From the NCBI GenBank assembly GCA_030706735.1, contig JAUZNZ010000039.1:1-35615 (forward strand): 35,615 bases of DNA. The letters are read 5' to 3'. The notes under the pieces were generated by a model. That model had not been told where the DNA came from, made no database searches, and was given only the letters and a program-made list of their open reading frames with translations. Both the position numbers and the translations under genes were made by a program. Every line of letters starts with the position of its first letter. Position 1 is the stretch's first letter. Below, one piece after another: positions 15,227 to 24,350 of this stretch. Origin of the DNA: Bacteroidota bacterium (GTDB lineage Bacteria > Bacteroidota > Bacteroidia > Chitinophagales > Chitinophagaceae).

Positions 15227-16324
15227 ATGATCGGTTTTCATTTTTCCCGGTTCGATCCGAACGAACAGGGCAAGACCAAGTTCGACCAACTACTCGATGT
15301 GTTCCTTCAACTCCTGAGCTATACCAATGGAGATGTGGGTGAAGCCCTGCAATGGATGAACCAGCTGGACCGGGAATATAAGCTGACCGACGACGAATAC
15401 GGGATGGGGGATTTTGTGGAAGACCTGAAAGACAAGGGCTATATCGACGAGAACAAGCAGACCGGCGAGATCAAGATCACCCCGAAGACGGAACAGGGCA
15501 TCCGCAAGCGCAGCCTCGACGAGATCTTCGGCAAACTGAAGAAGACCAAGCAGGGCAATCACAATACCTTCCGGCCCGGACAGGGCGATGAGTTCAATCC
15601 CGAAACGAGGCCCTTCCGCTTCGGCGACCAGCTCGAGCAGATCGATTTTACCGAGTCCATCCGCAATGCACAGATCAACCACGGCATCGACAGCTTTTCC
15701 ATGCAGGAAGACGACCTGGAGATCCGGGAAACGGATTATAAGGCACAGACCTCGACGGTGCTGATGATCGATATTTCGCACTCGATGATCCTCTATGGTG
15801 AGGACCGGATCACGCCGGCGAAGAAGGTGGCGATGGCGCTGAGCGAACTGATCGTGACCAAGTATCCGAAGGATACGCTGGATATCGTCGTCTTCGGCAA
15901 TGACGCGTGGCCGGTGGAGATCAAGGACCTCCCCTATTTGCAGGTCGGCCCCTACCATACCAATACGGTGGCGGGTTTGGAGCTGGCCCTGGACATTTTG
16001 CGGCGGAGGCGGAATGCCAACAAGCAGATCTTCATGATCACGGACGGGAAGCCGACCTGCCTGAAGCTGGGCAAGCGCTATTACAAGAACAGCTTCGGGT
16101 TGGACCGAAAGATCACGAGCCGGTGCCTCAACCTGGCGGCGCAATGCAAAAAACTGAAGATCCCGATCACGACGTTTATGATCGCGAGCGATCCGTACTT
16201 ACAACGCTTCGTCAACGAATTTACCGAGACTAATAACGGGAAGGCATTCTTCGCGTCGCTGGATCACCTCGGGGCCTTCATCTTCCGCGATTTCGAGAGC
16301 GGCAAACGGAAGACTGTATATTGA
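15227..16324 (+). CDS. VWA-domain protein, partner of the downstream AAA+ ATPase
   Basis: The 365-residue cytoplasmic protein has a helical N-terminal part (1-170) and a von Willebrand A domain (175-350). The metal-ion adhesion site is visible as DISHS (182-186) and ITDGKP (Asp near 273), as in magnesium chelatase BchD-like subunits. With the AAA+ gene 16 bases downstream it forms a MoxR/VWA pair; such pairs act as chelatase-like or chaperone machines that load metals or remodel client complexes. The client is unknown. No signal peptide or membrane anchor is present, unlike BatA/BatB. Confidence 0.85.
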   Translation: MIGFHFSRFDPNEQGKTKFDQLLDVFLQLLSYTNGDVGEALQWMNQLDREYKLTDDEYGMGDFVEDLKDKGYIDENKQTGEIKITPKTEQGIRKRSLDEIFGKLKKTKQGNHNTFRPGQGDEFNPETRPFRFGDQLEQIDFTESIRNAQINHGIDSFSMQEDDLEIRETDYKAQTSTVLMIDISHSMILYGEDRITPAKKVAMALSELIVTKYPKDTLDIVVFGNDAWPVEIKDLPYLQVGPYHTNTVAGLELALDILRRRRNANKQIFMITDGKPTCLKLGKRYYKNSFGLDRKITSRCLNLAAQCKKLKIPITTFMIASDPYLQRFVNEFTETNNGKAFFASLDHLGAFIFRDFESGKRKTVY

Positions 16325-16340
16325 ACACTAAAACGAGAAA

Positions 16341-17873
16341 ATGGACATCAGTAAAATAAAGACGCTTGGCGACCTGAAGAAGGCCGGGTTCAAGCATCGA
16401 ACGGTCAAGGAAGAGATCCGAGAAAACCTTATCAGAAAACTGCAGAACCAAGAAACGACCTTTCCCGGCATCATCGGTTACGAAGATTCCGTGATCCCCG
16501 ATACGGAGCGGGCCTTGCTGTCCCGCCACAATATCCTTTTTTTAGGATTGCGCGGACAGGCGAAGACGCGCATGGCGCGGCAGATGGTCGAGCTCATGGA
16601 TGAATACATCCCCTACATTACCGGCAGCGAGATCAATGACGATCCGACGCGGCCGATCTCCAAGTTTGCGCGGGACCTGGTGATCGCCAGGGGCGACGAT
16701 ACCCCGATCAGCTGGCTGCACCGCAGCGACCGCTATGGCGAGAAGCTGGCCACCCCGGACGTGAGCGTGGCGGACCTGATCGGCGACATCGATCCGATCA
16801 AGGCGGCCAACTTGCGCCTGAACTTTGCTGACGAGCAGGTGATCCACTTCGGCATCATCCCTAAGAGCAATCGAGGCATCTTCGTGATCAACGAGATCCC
16901 CGACTTGCAGGCGAGGATCCAGGTGTCCCTGTTCAATATCCTCGAAGAAGGAGATATCCAGATACGCGGTTTCAAGCTGCGCATGCCGCTGGACATGCTG
17001 TTCGTGTTCACGGCCAACCCGGAGGACTATACGAACCGCGGCTCCATCGTCACCCCGTTGAAAGACCGGATCGAGAGCCAGATCCTGACGCATTATCCCA
17101 AGACCATCGATACCGCCCTGGCGATTACGGAGCAGGAGGCGGATGTGCTGGAAGAACAGACGGATCGGGTCAAGGTGAGCGATCTCGTCAAGAGGTTGAT
17201 CGAACAGGTGAGCTTCGAAGCCCGCACGAGCGAATATGTCGATAAGAAGAGCGGGGTGTCGGCGCGTCTGACCATTGCAGCCTTCGAAAATGCGATCAGC
17301 GCGGCCGAGCGCCGGGCCATATTAAATAAAGAGAAAGAGACGCAGGTATGGATGAGCGACCTGGTCGGCATCGTGCCTTCGATCACGGGCAAGATCGAGC
17401 TGGTGTATGAGGGCGAGCAGGAAGGCCCCTACCAGGTGGCGTTCAATCTGCTGGAAAAAGCATTCCGGACGCAGTTCGTGAATTACTTCCCGAATCCCGA
17501 CCAGCTGAAGAAGCGTAAGACGGAGGCCAGGGACGAGAACCCATTCAAGTCGATCACGCACTGGTTCGACAAGGGCAACCAACTGAACCTTTTCTTCAAT
17601 ACGCGCGATGACGAGAAGATCGCGCAGCTCTATAAAGTCGATGGCCTGCATGCGCTGGTGAAGAAGTTCTTCAAGCTGGCCAATGAGAAGGAATCGGCCT
17701 TACTCATGGAATTCGTGCTGCATGGGCTGGCGGCTTATTCGCTGATCAGCAAGAAGGTCGTCGAAGGCCGGATCGAGTTCAAGGACCTGATCGGCTCGAT
17801 GGTGAACCTCGGCTCCTCCGGGACCGGCAGCTATAGCAGCGATGAGGATTTCGACGGGGACGAGTTCAACTAA
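16341..17873 (+). CDS. MoxR / magnesium chelatase-like AAA+ ATPase
   Basis: The 510-residue ATPase has Walker A GLRGQAKT (69-76). The Walker B region reads GIFVINEIPDL, where Asn184 replaces the usual Asp while Glu185 is kept. The helix after it (QARIQVSLFNILEEGDIQIRG) and the sensor-1 segment FTANPEDY follow the MoxR/BchI plan. Residues 350-510 form a C-terminal helical region with an acidic, Gly/Ser-rich tail. It is co-transcribed with the VWA gene. Its TAA overlaps by 3 bases the stop codon of the convergent outer membrane protein gene. I expect a hexameric ring that drives the VWA partner. Confidence 0.85.
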   Translation: MDISKIKTLGDLKKAGFKHRTVKEEIRENLIRKLQNQETTFPGIIGYEDSVIPDTERALLSRHNILFLGLRGQAKTRMARQMVELMDEYIPYITGSEINDDPTRPISKFARDLVIARGDDTPISWLHRSDRYGEKLATPDVSVADLIGDIDPIKAANLRLNFADEQVIHFGIIPKSNRGIFVINEIPDLQARIQVSLFNILEEGDIQIRGFKLRMPLDMLFVFTANPEDYTNRGSIVTPLKDRIESQILTHYPKTIDTALAITEQEADVLEEQTDRVKVSDLVKRLIEQVSFEARTSEYVDKKSGVSARLTIAAFENAISAAERRAILNKEKETQVWMSDLVGIVPSITGKIELVYEGEQEGPYQVAFNLLEKAFRTQFVNYFPNPDQLKKRKTEARDENPFKSITHWFDKGNQLNLFFNTRDDEKIAQLYKVDGLHALVKKFFKLANEKESALLMEFVLHGLAAYSLISKKVVEGRIEFKDLIGSMVNLGSSGTGSYSSDEDFDGDEFN

Positions 17874-18439
17874 AAATTAAATCCCAGGCTGATATAGGGC
17901 AGGATACCCATCTCGCCGCTGACGAAAACGGGCGTCACCCCGCCGCGGAAATTGAAACCGCCATGAATAGGCTGTCTCCGATAACCAAAGCAGGTGGTCA
18001 CAAAGAGGTATTGGTCGTTGAGCAGACCTGAGCTGCCGCCAATCGATATGTCATTGAACCCCTTGGTGTTCGTGATATCCAGGTAGGTCAGCCCCGCTCC
18101 CACTTCGAAATAATTCCCATTACGTCCGACCAGGTAGTTGAGCGCCACCGGGACGGTGATGAAGGCAGGGTCTTTGGTAAAGCTGAATCCCAGGCCCATC
18201 CTGATCCCCAGGCCATCCACCCTCTTGGAGAAGCGGGTATCATAGTTCATGGAAAGGGCCAGTCCGGTTCCCCCCAATTCCATAAAGAGGGCGTGCGGCG
18301 GGCGGTCGGTGACGAGATGGTCGCTAAGTGACTGCTTGCGAAGATGGATCGTATCGTCCTGGCTGTAGGCGCCGAAGAAGGAAAATGCGGCCGCGCCGGT
18401 GAGGGCAAGGCATAGGATGATAGAGGTTGATTTTTTCAT
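17870..18439 (-). CDS. Probable outer membrane beta-barrel protein, unknown function
   Basis: A 189-residue exported protein with a signal peptide (1-27, cleavage near AYSQ). The mature part is made of alternating strands rich in Gly, Tyr and Phe and ends in GFNF, an aromatic C terminus typical of outer membrane beta barrels inserted by BAM. Segments such as GIRMGLGFSF, PVALNYLVG and YFEVGAGLTYLD are barrel-like strands. It follows murB by 16 bases on the minus strand, and its stop overlaps that of the convergent AAA+ gene. I do not recognise a specific family. Confidence 0.7.
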   Translation of the reverse strand: MKKSTSIILCLALTGAAAFSFFGAYSQDDTIHLRKQSLSDHLVTDRPPHALFMELGGTGLALSMNYDTRFSKRVDGLGIRMGLGFSFTKDPAFITVPVALNYLVGRNGNYFEVGAGLTYLDITNTKGFNDISIGGSSGLLNDQYLFVTTCFGYRRQPIHGGFNFRGGVTPVFVSGEMGILPYISLGFNF

Positions 18440-18455
18440 ATGTCATTTAGATTTG

Positions 18456-19493
18456 TTAAATAATATTCACCTCGCGTTCGAGCGTGACGCCGAATTTCCG
18501 CTTGACGCTTTGCAGGATTTCTTCGCTGAGTGCATAGATCTCGGCTCCGGTGGCCTGGCCGTAGTTGACGAGGACAAGCGCCTGTTTGGCATGGCAGCCG
18601 GCGTCGCCCTTGCGGTATCCCTTCCAGCCCGCCGCCTCGATGAGCCAACCCGCCGCCAGCTTGACGGCCCCATCGGGGTTCTTAAAGCCCACGATGCCGG
18701 GCGATTCGACCTGCAAGGCGGAAAATTGTTCCGCGCTTACGACCGGATTTTTAAAAAAACTGCCCGCATTGCCGGTCTGGGCCGGGTCGGGTAATTTAGC
18801 CTGGCGGATCCGGACGACGGCCCTGGAAATGGCCTGTATGCTCAATTGCCTGACGCCCATTTCGTCGAGCGCTTCTCGGATGGCGCCGTATTCGATATGG
18901 AATTTCGGGACCTTGCTGAGGCGATAGGTGACGTTGAGAATGACGAACCGGCCCCTGTACTCCTGTTTGAATATGCTATCCCGATAGCCGAAGCGGCAAT
19001 CGTTGAGCGTGAACATCCGCACCTTGCCGGAGTGGAGGTCCCAAGCCTCCAGTTCATGAAAGACCTCTTTGATCTCGACGCCATAGGCGCCGATATTCTG
19101 CATGGGCGAGGCGCCGACGCTGCCGGGGATCAGGGAGAGGTTTTCGACGCCGGCCCAGTTGCGCTTGAGACAGTATTGGACGAAGCCATGCCAGTTCTCG
19201 CCGGCGCCGGCTTTTACGAAAACATGGTGTTCGGTCTCCGTCACGAGGTCGATCCCTTTGATGGCGTTGACGAGGACGAGGCCGTCGAAGTCTTTGGTCA
19301 GGAGGATGTTGCTGCCGCCGCCGAGGATCAGGGTGGGCATGGGGGGGCGGGCGGAGGGCGCGTCGGCACGGGCGGCGAAGGCGAGGCCTTCGGCGAGTTC
19401 GTCGGTGCTGGAAAATGAGGTGAAATATCGGGCGACGGCGTTAATTCCAAACGTATTGCAGGATCTCAGCGGGATGTTTTCGGCGATGTTCAT
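18456..19493 (-). CDS. murB: UDP-N-acetylenolpyruvoylglucosamine reductase MurB
   Basis: MurB reduces UDP-GlcNAc-enolpyruvate to UDP-MurNAc with NADPH and FAD, the second committed step of peptidoglycan synthesis. The 345-residue protein has the FAD-binding motifs LGGGSNIL (55-63) and PGSVGASPMQNIGAYGVEI (about 124-142), RYRDS-like YRDSIFK, the catalytic Ser in GNAGSFFKNP, and a C-terminal catalytic Glu region AEIYALSEEI. The presence of the YRDSIFK loop places it with type I (E. coli-like) enzymes. It lies between priA (27 bases upstream) and the outer membrane protein gene, in one leftward transcription unit. Confidence 0.93.
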   Translation of the reverse strand: MNIAENIPLRSCNTFGINAVARYFTSFSSTDELAEGLAFAARADAPSARPPMPTLILGGGSNILLTKDFDGLVLVNAIKGIDLVTETEHHVFVKAGAGENWHGFVQYCLKRNWAGVENLSLIPGSVGASPMQNIGAYGVEIKEVFHELEAWDLHSGKVRMFTLNDCRFGYRDSIFKQEYRGRFVILNVTYRLSKVPKFHIEYGAIREALDEMGVRQLSIQAISRAVVRIRQAKLPDPAQTGNAGSFFKNPVVSAEQFSALQVESPGIVGFKNPDGAVKLAAGWLIEAAGWKGYRKGDAGCHAKQALVLVNYGQATGAEIYALSEEILQSVKRKFGVTLEREVNII

Positions 19494-19520
19494 CAGTGGA
19501 TCAAAAATAGCTATTTAAAG

Positions 19521-21998
19521 TCAGACCGCGTCCACGTCGGGAATGATGACGACACCCCGAAATTTTTTGTGATGATGGAGGATCGTGGTCTGCTGCTGGA
19601 TGGCGTGTTTCGCCAGGGCATTGATGTGCCCGTCCTTGGGCAGCTTCATCAATAACTCCATCAGGTATTGATTGCGGACGCGGGCGACGACGGGTTCGGC
19701 CGGTCCGACGAGGTAGGGCCCGAAGTCCCCTTTCAGGTTATTGGCGAAGAGATGAGCCGCCGAATCCACCACCTCCTTGTCCTTGTGCCGGAAGGTCACC
19801 AGGATGATCCGTGAAAAAGGAGGATAGAAGAACTGGCGCCGCCCTTCCAGCTCCTGGCGGTAAAAGGCGCCATAGTCATGGGCCTTGACCAGCGGCAGCA
19901 ACGGGTGCTGCGTGTTGGCCACCTGGATGAGCACCTCCCCTACGTCCTGCTTGCGGCCGGCCCGGCCGCTGACCTGCTCCATCAACTGAAAAGCGCGCTC
20001 ATTCACCCGAAAATCGGCAAAGCTCAGGATGCTGTCCGCGTCGAGGATGCCCACGAGGTTGACATGATCGAAATCCAGTCCTTTCACCACCATCTGCGTG
20101 CCGACGAGGATATCGATGCGCCGTTCTTCGAACTGGCGGATCAGCGTATCGTGGGCCGTCTTGCCGCGCACGCTGTCGATGTCCATGCGGGCGATGCGGG
20201 CCTTCGGGAAGATCTCTTCGAGGTGTTCTTCGATGCGTTCGGTGCCGAAGTTACGCTGTATGAATCGGTGGTTGCCGCAGGCGGCGCAGGTTTGAACCGG
20301 CGGATAGACGGTACCGCAATAATGGCAATGCAATTTATTGGTCAGCTTATGGTAGCTGAGGGAAACGTCGCAGTTCTGGCATTGGGGGATCCAGCCGCAG
20401 ACCTCGCAGACCTGGTAGGGCGAGTACCCGCGACGGTTCTGGAAGAGGATGACCTGGGTTCCGAGCCCGAGGGCGCGGGCGATGGCCTCCTGGAGGACGG
20501 GGGTGATGATGATCTTATTTTTATCCTTGCTGATGAATTTCTTGGTGTCGACGATCTCGATGACGGGGAGGCGGAAGTTGCCGTAGCGCTCGTTGAGTTC
20601 GACGAGACCGTACTTGGAGGTGGAGGCGTTGAAGCTGCTCTCTAATGAAGGCGTGGCGCTTCCCAACAGTACCCTTGCTTTGAACAAGTTGGCGTAATAG
20701 ATCGCCGCGTCGCGGGCATTGTACCTCGGTGCGGGCTCCTGCTGCTTGTATGATGGATCGTGCTCCTCGTCCACGACGATGAGGCCGAGGTCGCGGAAGG
20801 GCAGGAAGAGGGATGACCTGGCGCCGAGGATGATGCGGAGCTCTCCGCTGCGGATCTTGTTCCAGACCTCGAGGCGTTCATTCTGGCTGAACTTACTATG
20901 ATAAATCCCGATGTTCCCCCCGAAATGTTTTTGCAAGCGGCGGATGATCTGGGAGGTGAGGGCGATCTCGGGCAGCAGGTAGAGTACCTGTTTATTTTGG
21001 ATGATCGTCTGTTCGATCTGGCGGATGTAGACCTGGGTCTTGCCGCTGGAGGTGATGCCATGGAGCAGGCAGACGGATTTGTCCTGCCAAACGGCATTGA
21101 CCTGGTCGAAGGCTTCGGTCTGTGCGGCGCTCATGTCGAAGTCGATGCTGATATCCTGCGGCGCGTACTGTATGCGATCGATGTTGCGTTTTTCGATGCG
21201 GAGGATGCCTTTGTCCACCAGGCCTTTGAGCTGCGCGTCCGAGGCGCCGGATTTTTTCAGCAGATCGGCGCGGGTGACGTCGCCCTGGGTCTTCGAGATG
21301 TGGAGGTAGGCCAGGAGGAGCTCCATTTGTTTAGGCGCGCGGGGTTTGGAGGAGGGAGCGCCGGCCCATTCGTTGATGAGCTCTTCGAGGCGTTCCTCGT
21401 TATGGTAGGCCGGATCGAGTAAAACGTAGGACTCCTTTTTGGGAGAGTAGGTCTGTTTTAAGGCTTCCCACACGAAGCAGATGCGCTTTTCGATCAGTCT
21501 CTTGATAACGGGATAGACGTGGGATGACTCGAGCAGTTGCTGCACTTCGGTGAGCTTCAGTTCCTTTTTTATGTGGAGGGCCTCGGCGACGACGAATTCA
21601 TTGTTATCCAGGTGGGCAAAATCGTCGCCGGCCTCCTCATTGTAGACCAGGATGGTTTCGCTGCTGAGCTTGAAGTGTGCTGGGAGGGCAGCGGCCATGA
21701 CCTCCCCTTCGCTGCAGAGGTAGTAGTTCGCGATCCATTCCCAGAGCTGTAATTGCGCCGGGTAGAGGATGGGTTCGGTGTCGAGCAGGTTGAGGATCTC
21801 CTTGGGCTCGAAGGCCTGCGGTTTGTCGGCGTGGAGGCGTTTTACGATACCCGCGTACTTCTTATTCTTCAGTTCCACTTCGACGCGGCAGCCCTCCCCG
21901 ATCTGCGACCGGATGGCGACCGGCACGGACCAGGTATAATTTCTCGGGAGTGCGAGCGGAATGATGACTTCGGCGTACATGGGCGACGTGGCGGACAT
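19521..21998 (-). CDS. priA: Primosomal replication protein N' (PriA helicase)
   Basis: PriA recognises stalled forks and reloads the replisome. From the ATG at 21998 the product has 825 residues; a second candidate start (MYAEVIIPLAL) is at 21980. The longer frame to 22076 would run across the start of mtaB and is unlikely. An N-terminal 3'-DNA-binding domain (YAEVIIPLALPRNYTWSVP) is followed by a superfamily 2 helicase core: Walker A GITSSGKT near 314-321, DEEH near 405, and the zinc-binding insert with CEVCGWIPQCQNCD, CHYCG and CAACG around 528-575. Motif VI lies in QVSGRAGRK. It is divergent from mtaB, with only 42 bases between starts. Confidence 0.93.
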   Translation of the reverse strand: MSATSPMYAEVIIPLALPRNYTWSVPVAIRSQIGEGCRVEVELKNKKYAGIVKRLHADKPQAFEPKEILNLLDTEPILYPAQLQLWEWIANYYLCSEGEVMAAALPAHFKLSSETILVYNEEAGDDFAHLDNNEFVVAEALHIKKELKLTEVQQLLESSHVYPVIKRLIEKRICFVWEALKQTYSPKKESYVLLDPAYHNEERLEELINEWAGAPSSKPRAPKQMELLLAYLHISKTQGDVTRADLLKKSGASDAQLKGLVDKGILRIEKRNIDRIQYAPQDISIDFDMSAAQTEAFDQVNAVWQDKSVCLLHGITSSGKTQVYIRQIEQTIIQNKQVLYLLPEIALTSQIIRRLQKHFGGNIGIYHSKFSQNERLEVWNKIRSGELRIILGARSSLFLPFRDLGLIVVDEEHDPSYKQQEPAPRYNARDAAIYYANLFKARVLLGSATPSLESSFNASTSKYGLVELNERYGNFRLPVIEIVDTKKFISKDKNKIIITPVLQEAIARALGLGTQVILFQNRRGYSPYQVCEVCGWIPQCQNCDVSLSYHKLTNKLHCHYCGTVYPPVQTCAACGNHRFIQRNFGTERIEEHLEEIFPKARIARMDIDSVRGKTAHDTLIRQFEERRIDILVGTQMVVKGLDFDHVNLVGILDADSILSFADFRVNERAFQLMEQVSGRAGRKQDVGEVLIQVANTQHPLLPLVKAHDYGAFYRQELEGRRQFFYPPFSRIILVTFRHKDKEVVDSAAHLFANNLKGDFGPYLVGPAEPVVARVRNQYLMELLMKLPKDGHINALAKHAIQQQTTILHHHKKFRGVVIIPDVDAV

Positions 21999-22040
21999 GG
22001 GGGGCAAAATTAGGCAAATAAAGCTACCTTTGAGGGCTGA

Positions 22041-23342
22041 ATGCAAGAGGACAAAAACAAGACGGTAGCCTTTCACACGCTGGGTTGCAAGCTCAACTAT
22101 TCGGAGACCTCCACCCTTTCGCGACTATTGGAAAAAGAAGGATTCGAGAAGCGGGAATTCGAGGAGAGCGCCGACGTATATGTGATCAATACCTGTTCCG
22201 TCACGGACAATGCCGATAAGGAATGCCGCCACCTGGTGCGGCGCATCCAGCGCCAGTCGCCGGAGAGCCTGGTGGTGGTGACGGGTTGCTATGCCCAGTT
22301 GAAGCCGGCGGAGATCGCGGCGATCCCGGGCGTAGACCTGGTCCTGGGGGCGGCCGAAAAGTTCAATCTCGTAGAACATTTGAAGGAGTTGTCCAAGGGG
22401 GCTCCGGGGGATGCCGCGCGGATCTGCAGCTGCGATATCGGGGAGGTGGAGGTATTCCATGCTTCGCATTCTATGAGCGATCGAACGAGAAGCTTTGTAA
22501 AAGTGCAGGACGGATGTGACTATAATTGCTCGTTTTGTACGATCCCAATGGCGAGGGGCAGGAGCCGGAGTGAATCCATCGATGCCACGGTCCGCCATGT
22601 GCGGCAGCTGGCGGAGGGCGGGCAGGTTCGGGAGGTCGTGCTGACGGGCGTGAATTTGGGGGATTTTGGGAAGGTGGGCGTTGGAGGCCGGGAAGGGGCG
22701 GTTAAACAGGAAGATTTTTTCGGGTTGATGCGGGAACTGGAGGGCGTGGATGGGATCGAGCGATTCCGGATCTCGTCGATCGAGCCGAACCTGCTGACGC
22801 CGGAAATGATCGAATGGGTGGCGGGAAGCCGGCGGTTCATGCCGCATTTTCATATTCCTTTACAAAGCGGCAGCAATAAGATCCTTGGCCTCATGCGCCG
22901 CCGGTACAAGCGAGAGCTCTATGCAGACCGGGTGCAGCTGATCAAGTCGCTGATGCCTCACTGCGCCATCGGCGTCGACGTCATCGTGGGCTTTCCCGGA
23001 GAGACGGAAGCCGATTTTCAGGAAACCGTCGAATTTTTGCAGGGGCTGGATATTTCCTACCTTCATGTCTTCACCTATTCTGAACGAGCCGACACGAGGG
23101 CGCTGGAGATCCGACCCGTCGTGCCGGTGGGCGTCCGCAATCTGCGAAATAAACAATTACGTAACTTATCCTGGGACAAAATGCAGTCCTTCACGCGTTT
23201 GCATGAGGGACAGACCCGGCCGGTGCTTTTCGAGGGGCATGTGAAAGGGCCGGTCATGGAGGGCTATACCGACAACTACATCAAGGTGACGACGGCCTAT
23301 CGCGCGGAGTGGGTGAACCGGATCGTGGATTGGAGGCTTTGA
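22041..23342 (+). CDS. mtaB: tRNA (t6A37-C2)-methylthiotransferase MtaB
   Basis: MtaB adds a methylthio group to N6-threonylcarbamoyladenosine-37 of tRNAs reading ANN codons. The 433-residue protein has the UPF0004 domain with its three cluster Cys at 16 (TLGCKLNYSE), 52 and 83, and the radical-SAM cluster CDYNCSFC (Cys159, 163, 166), followed by GRSRS and the TIM-barrel motifs LTGVNLGDFG and IGVDVIVGFPGE. A C-terminal TRAM domain is reduced but present (PVLFEGHVKGPVMEGYTDNY). The TLGCKLN signature separates MtaB from MiaB and RimO. It starts 42 bases from priA, in the opposite direction. Confidence 0.93.
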   Translation: MQEDKNKTVAFHTLGCKLNYSETSTLSRLLEKEGFEKREFEESADVYVINTCSVTDNADKECRHLVRRIQRQSPESLVVVTGCYAQLKPAEIAAIPGVDLVLGAAEKFNLVEHLKELSKGAPGDAARICSCDIGEVEVFHASHSMSDRTRSFVKVQDGCDYNCSFCTIPMARGRSRSESIDATVRHVRQLAEGGQVREVVLTGVNLGDFGKVGVGGREGAVKQEDFFGLMRELEGVDGIERFRISSIEPNLLTPEMIEWVAGSRRFMPHFHIPLQSGSNKILGLMRRRYKRELYADRVQLIKSLMPHCAIGVDVIVGFPGETEADFQETVEFLQGLDISYLHVFTYSERADTRALEIRPVVPVGVRNLRNKQLRNLSWDKMQSFTRLHEGQTRPVLFEGHVKGPVMEGYTDNYIKVTTAYRAEWVNRIVDWRL

Positions 23343-23406
23343 CGCGGCGGAGGGCGGGGGTCGAACAAAAGGGTGCTGGGTTTGTTAATCTAATCAAGTA
23401 CAACAC

Positions 23407-23697
23407 ATGAAAAAATTCCAGGTTACCATACAATTCGAGATGAATGAGGAGTTCAGCGCACTGATCCCGCCGCACCGCACTTTTGTCAACCGTTTGATCA
23501 AGCAAGGCGTCATCGATCATTATGTGGTGACGATGGAAACGCAGCAGGTCTGGATCACGATGACGGCCGAAGACAAGGAGTCGGTGGAAAAATATCTTTC
23601 GAAGTCTCCCCTCTTCCCCTATTGGACCTATACCATCAATGAACTGTTCGTCGTGGACGGGCTGCACTATCGCCTGCCTGCGATGCAGATGAATTAA
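23407..23697 (+). CDS. Small protein with predicted ferredoxin-like (dimeric alpha-beta barrel) fold
   Basis: A 96-residue cytoplasmic protein of unknown function, starting 64 bases after mtaB. It begins with a strand (KKFQVTIQFEM), then a helix containing a PPHRTFVNRLIKQGVI segment, a strand pair (HYVVTMETQQVWITMTA), a second helix (DKESVEKYLSKSPLF) and a final strand (YTINELFVVD). This beta-alpha-beta-beta-alpha-beta order resembles muconolactone-isomerase/YciI-like proteins, which is structural inference only. It might be expressed with mtaB. Confidence 0.7.
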   Translation: MKKFQVTIQFEMNEEFSALIPPHRTFVNRLIKQGVIDHYVVTMETQQVWITMTAEDKESVEKYLSKSPLFPYWTYTINELFVVDGLHYRLPAMQMN

Positions 23698-23704
23698 GGG
23701 GTCG

Positions 23705-24286
23705 CTAGGATTTGACCGACCAGGCGGGTTTGTGTTTCATCAGGCGCGGGTACACCGGACATTCGGGTACATGCGCGCCGGGCAGGTAGCCGCAACTCAT
23801 CAGAAATTCTCCAACGATCTCTCCGCCCGTAAAGCGAAATTCCTGTTTGAATAGTTTCACCCACTCCTCCTTGCTCCTGGGGTGCTGTTTATCCAACCAT
23901 TTTTTAAATGAGCCGAAATCCTTCTGGATCTGTTTGATGCGGCGGGCGTTCTCTATGGCGGCGGCAACCTTTAGGCGATTGCGGATGATGCCGGGATCGT
24001 TCAGGAGGCGGTCAATGTCGCGTTGTCCGTAGGCGGCGACGGTGGCGATGTCGAATTGGTCGTAGGCGGCAAAGAAGTTGTCCTTCTTGTTCAGGATGGT
24101 CGTCCAGGACAGACCGGCCTGATTGATCTCCAGGATGAGCCGGGCGAATAAGTGGTTGTCGTCGTCGATCGGGAAGCCGTATTCGTGGTCGTGATAGTGG
24201 ACGTGGACGTTATTTCTTTCCATGCCGAGGACCGCGGCGCAATAGGTCTTGGGTTTGGGGGCGGCGAGACGTTTGGCTTTCGGCAT
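23705..24286 (-). CDS. tag: DNA-3-methyladenine glycosylase I (Tag family)
   Basis: Tag removes 3-methyladenine from alkylated DNA. From the ATG at 24286 the protein has 193 residues, normal for the family; the frame opens further to 24388, but that would overlap the divergent peptidase gene. Motifs are the N-terminal Cys in KTYCAAVL, YHDHEYGFPI (equivalent of the HDxEWG block), LILEINQAGLSWTTIL (helix-hairpin-helix region and catalytic-pocket Glu), and GAHVPEC near the C terminus, which with the first Cys and His forms the zinc snap. Single-gene unit. Confidence 0.88.
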   Translation of the reverse strand: MPKAKRLAAPKPKTYCAAVLGMERNNVHVHYHDHEYGFPIDDDNHLFARLILEINQAGLSWTTILNKKDNFFAAYDQFDIATVAAYGQRDIDRLLNDPGIIRNRLKVAAAIENARRIKQIQKDFGSFKKWLDKQHPRSKEEWVKLFKQEFRFTGGEIVGEFLMSCGYLPGAHVPECPVYPRLMKHKPAWSVKS

Positions 24287-24350
24287 GAGCTGAGATTGTG
24301 TACGTTTATGCGAAAGTAAAGAAATCGGTGAAAATGGTATCTTGCAGGCC

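Noticed and set aside
19878-20645. 255-codon plus-strand frame opposite priA
   Set aside because: Its acidic, repetitive product is the shadow of PriA's codons.
22125-22853. 242-codon minus-strand frame opposite mtaB
   Set aside because: It lies fully inside mtaB, which has all cluster cysteines; the antisense product is His/Arg/Pro-rich without motif.
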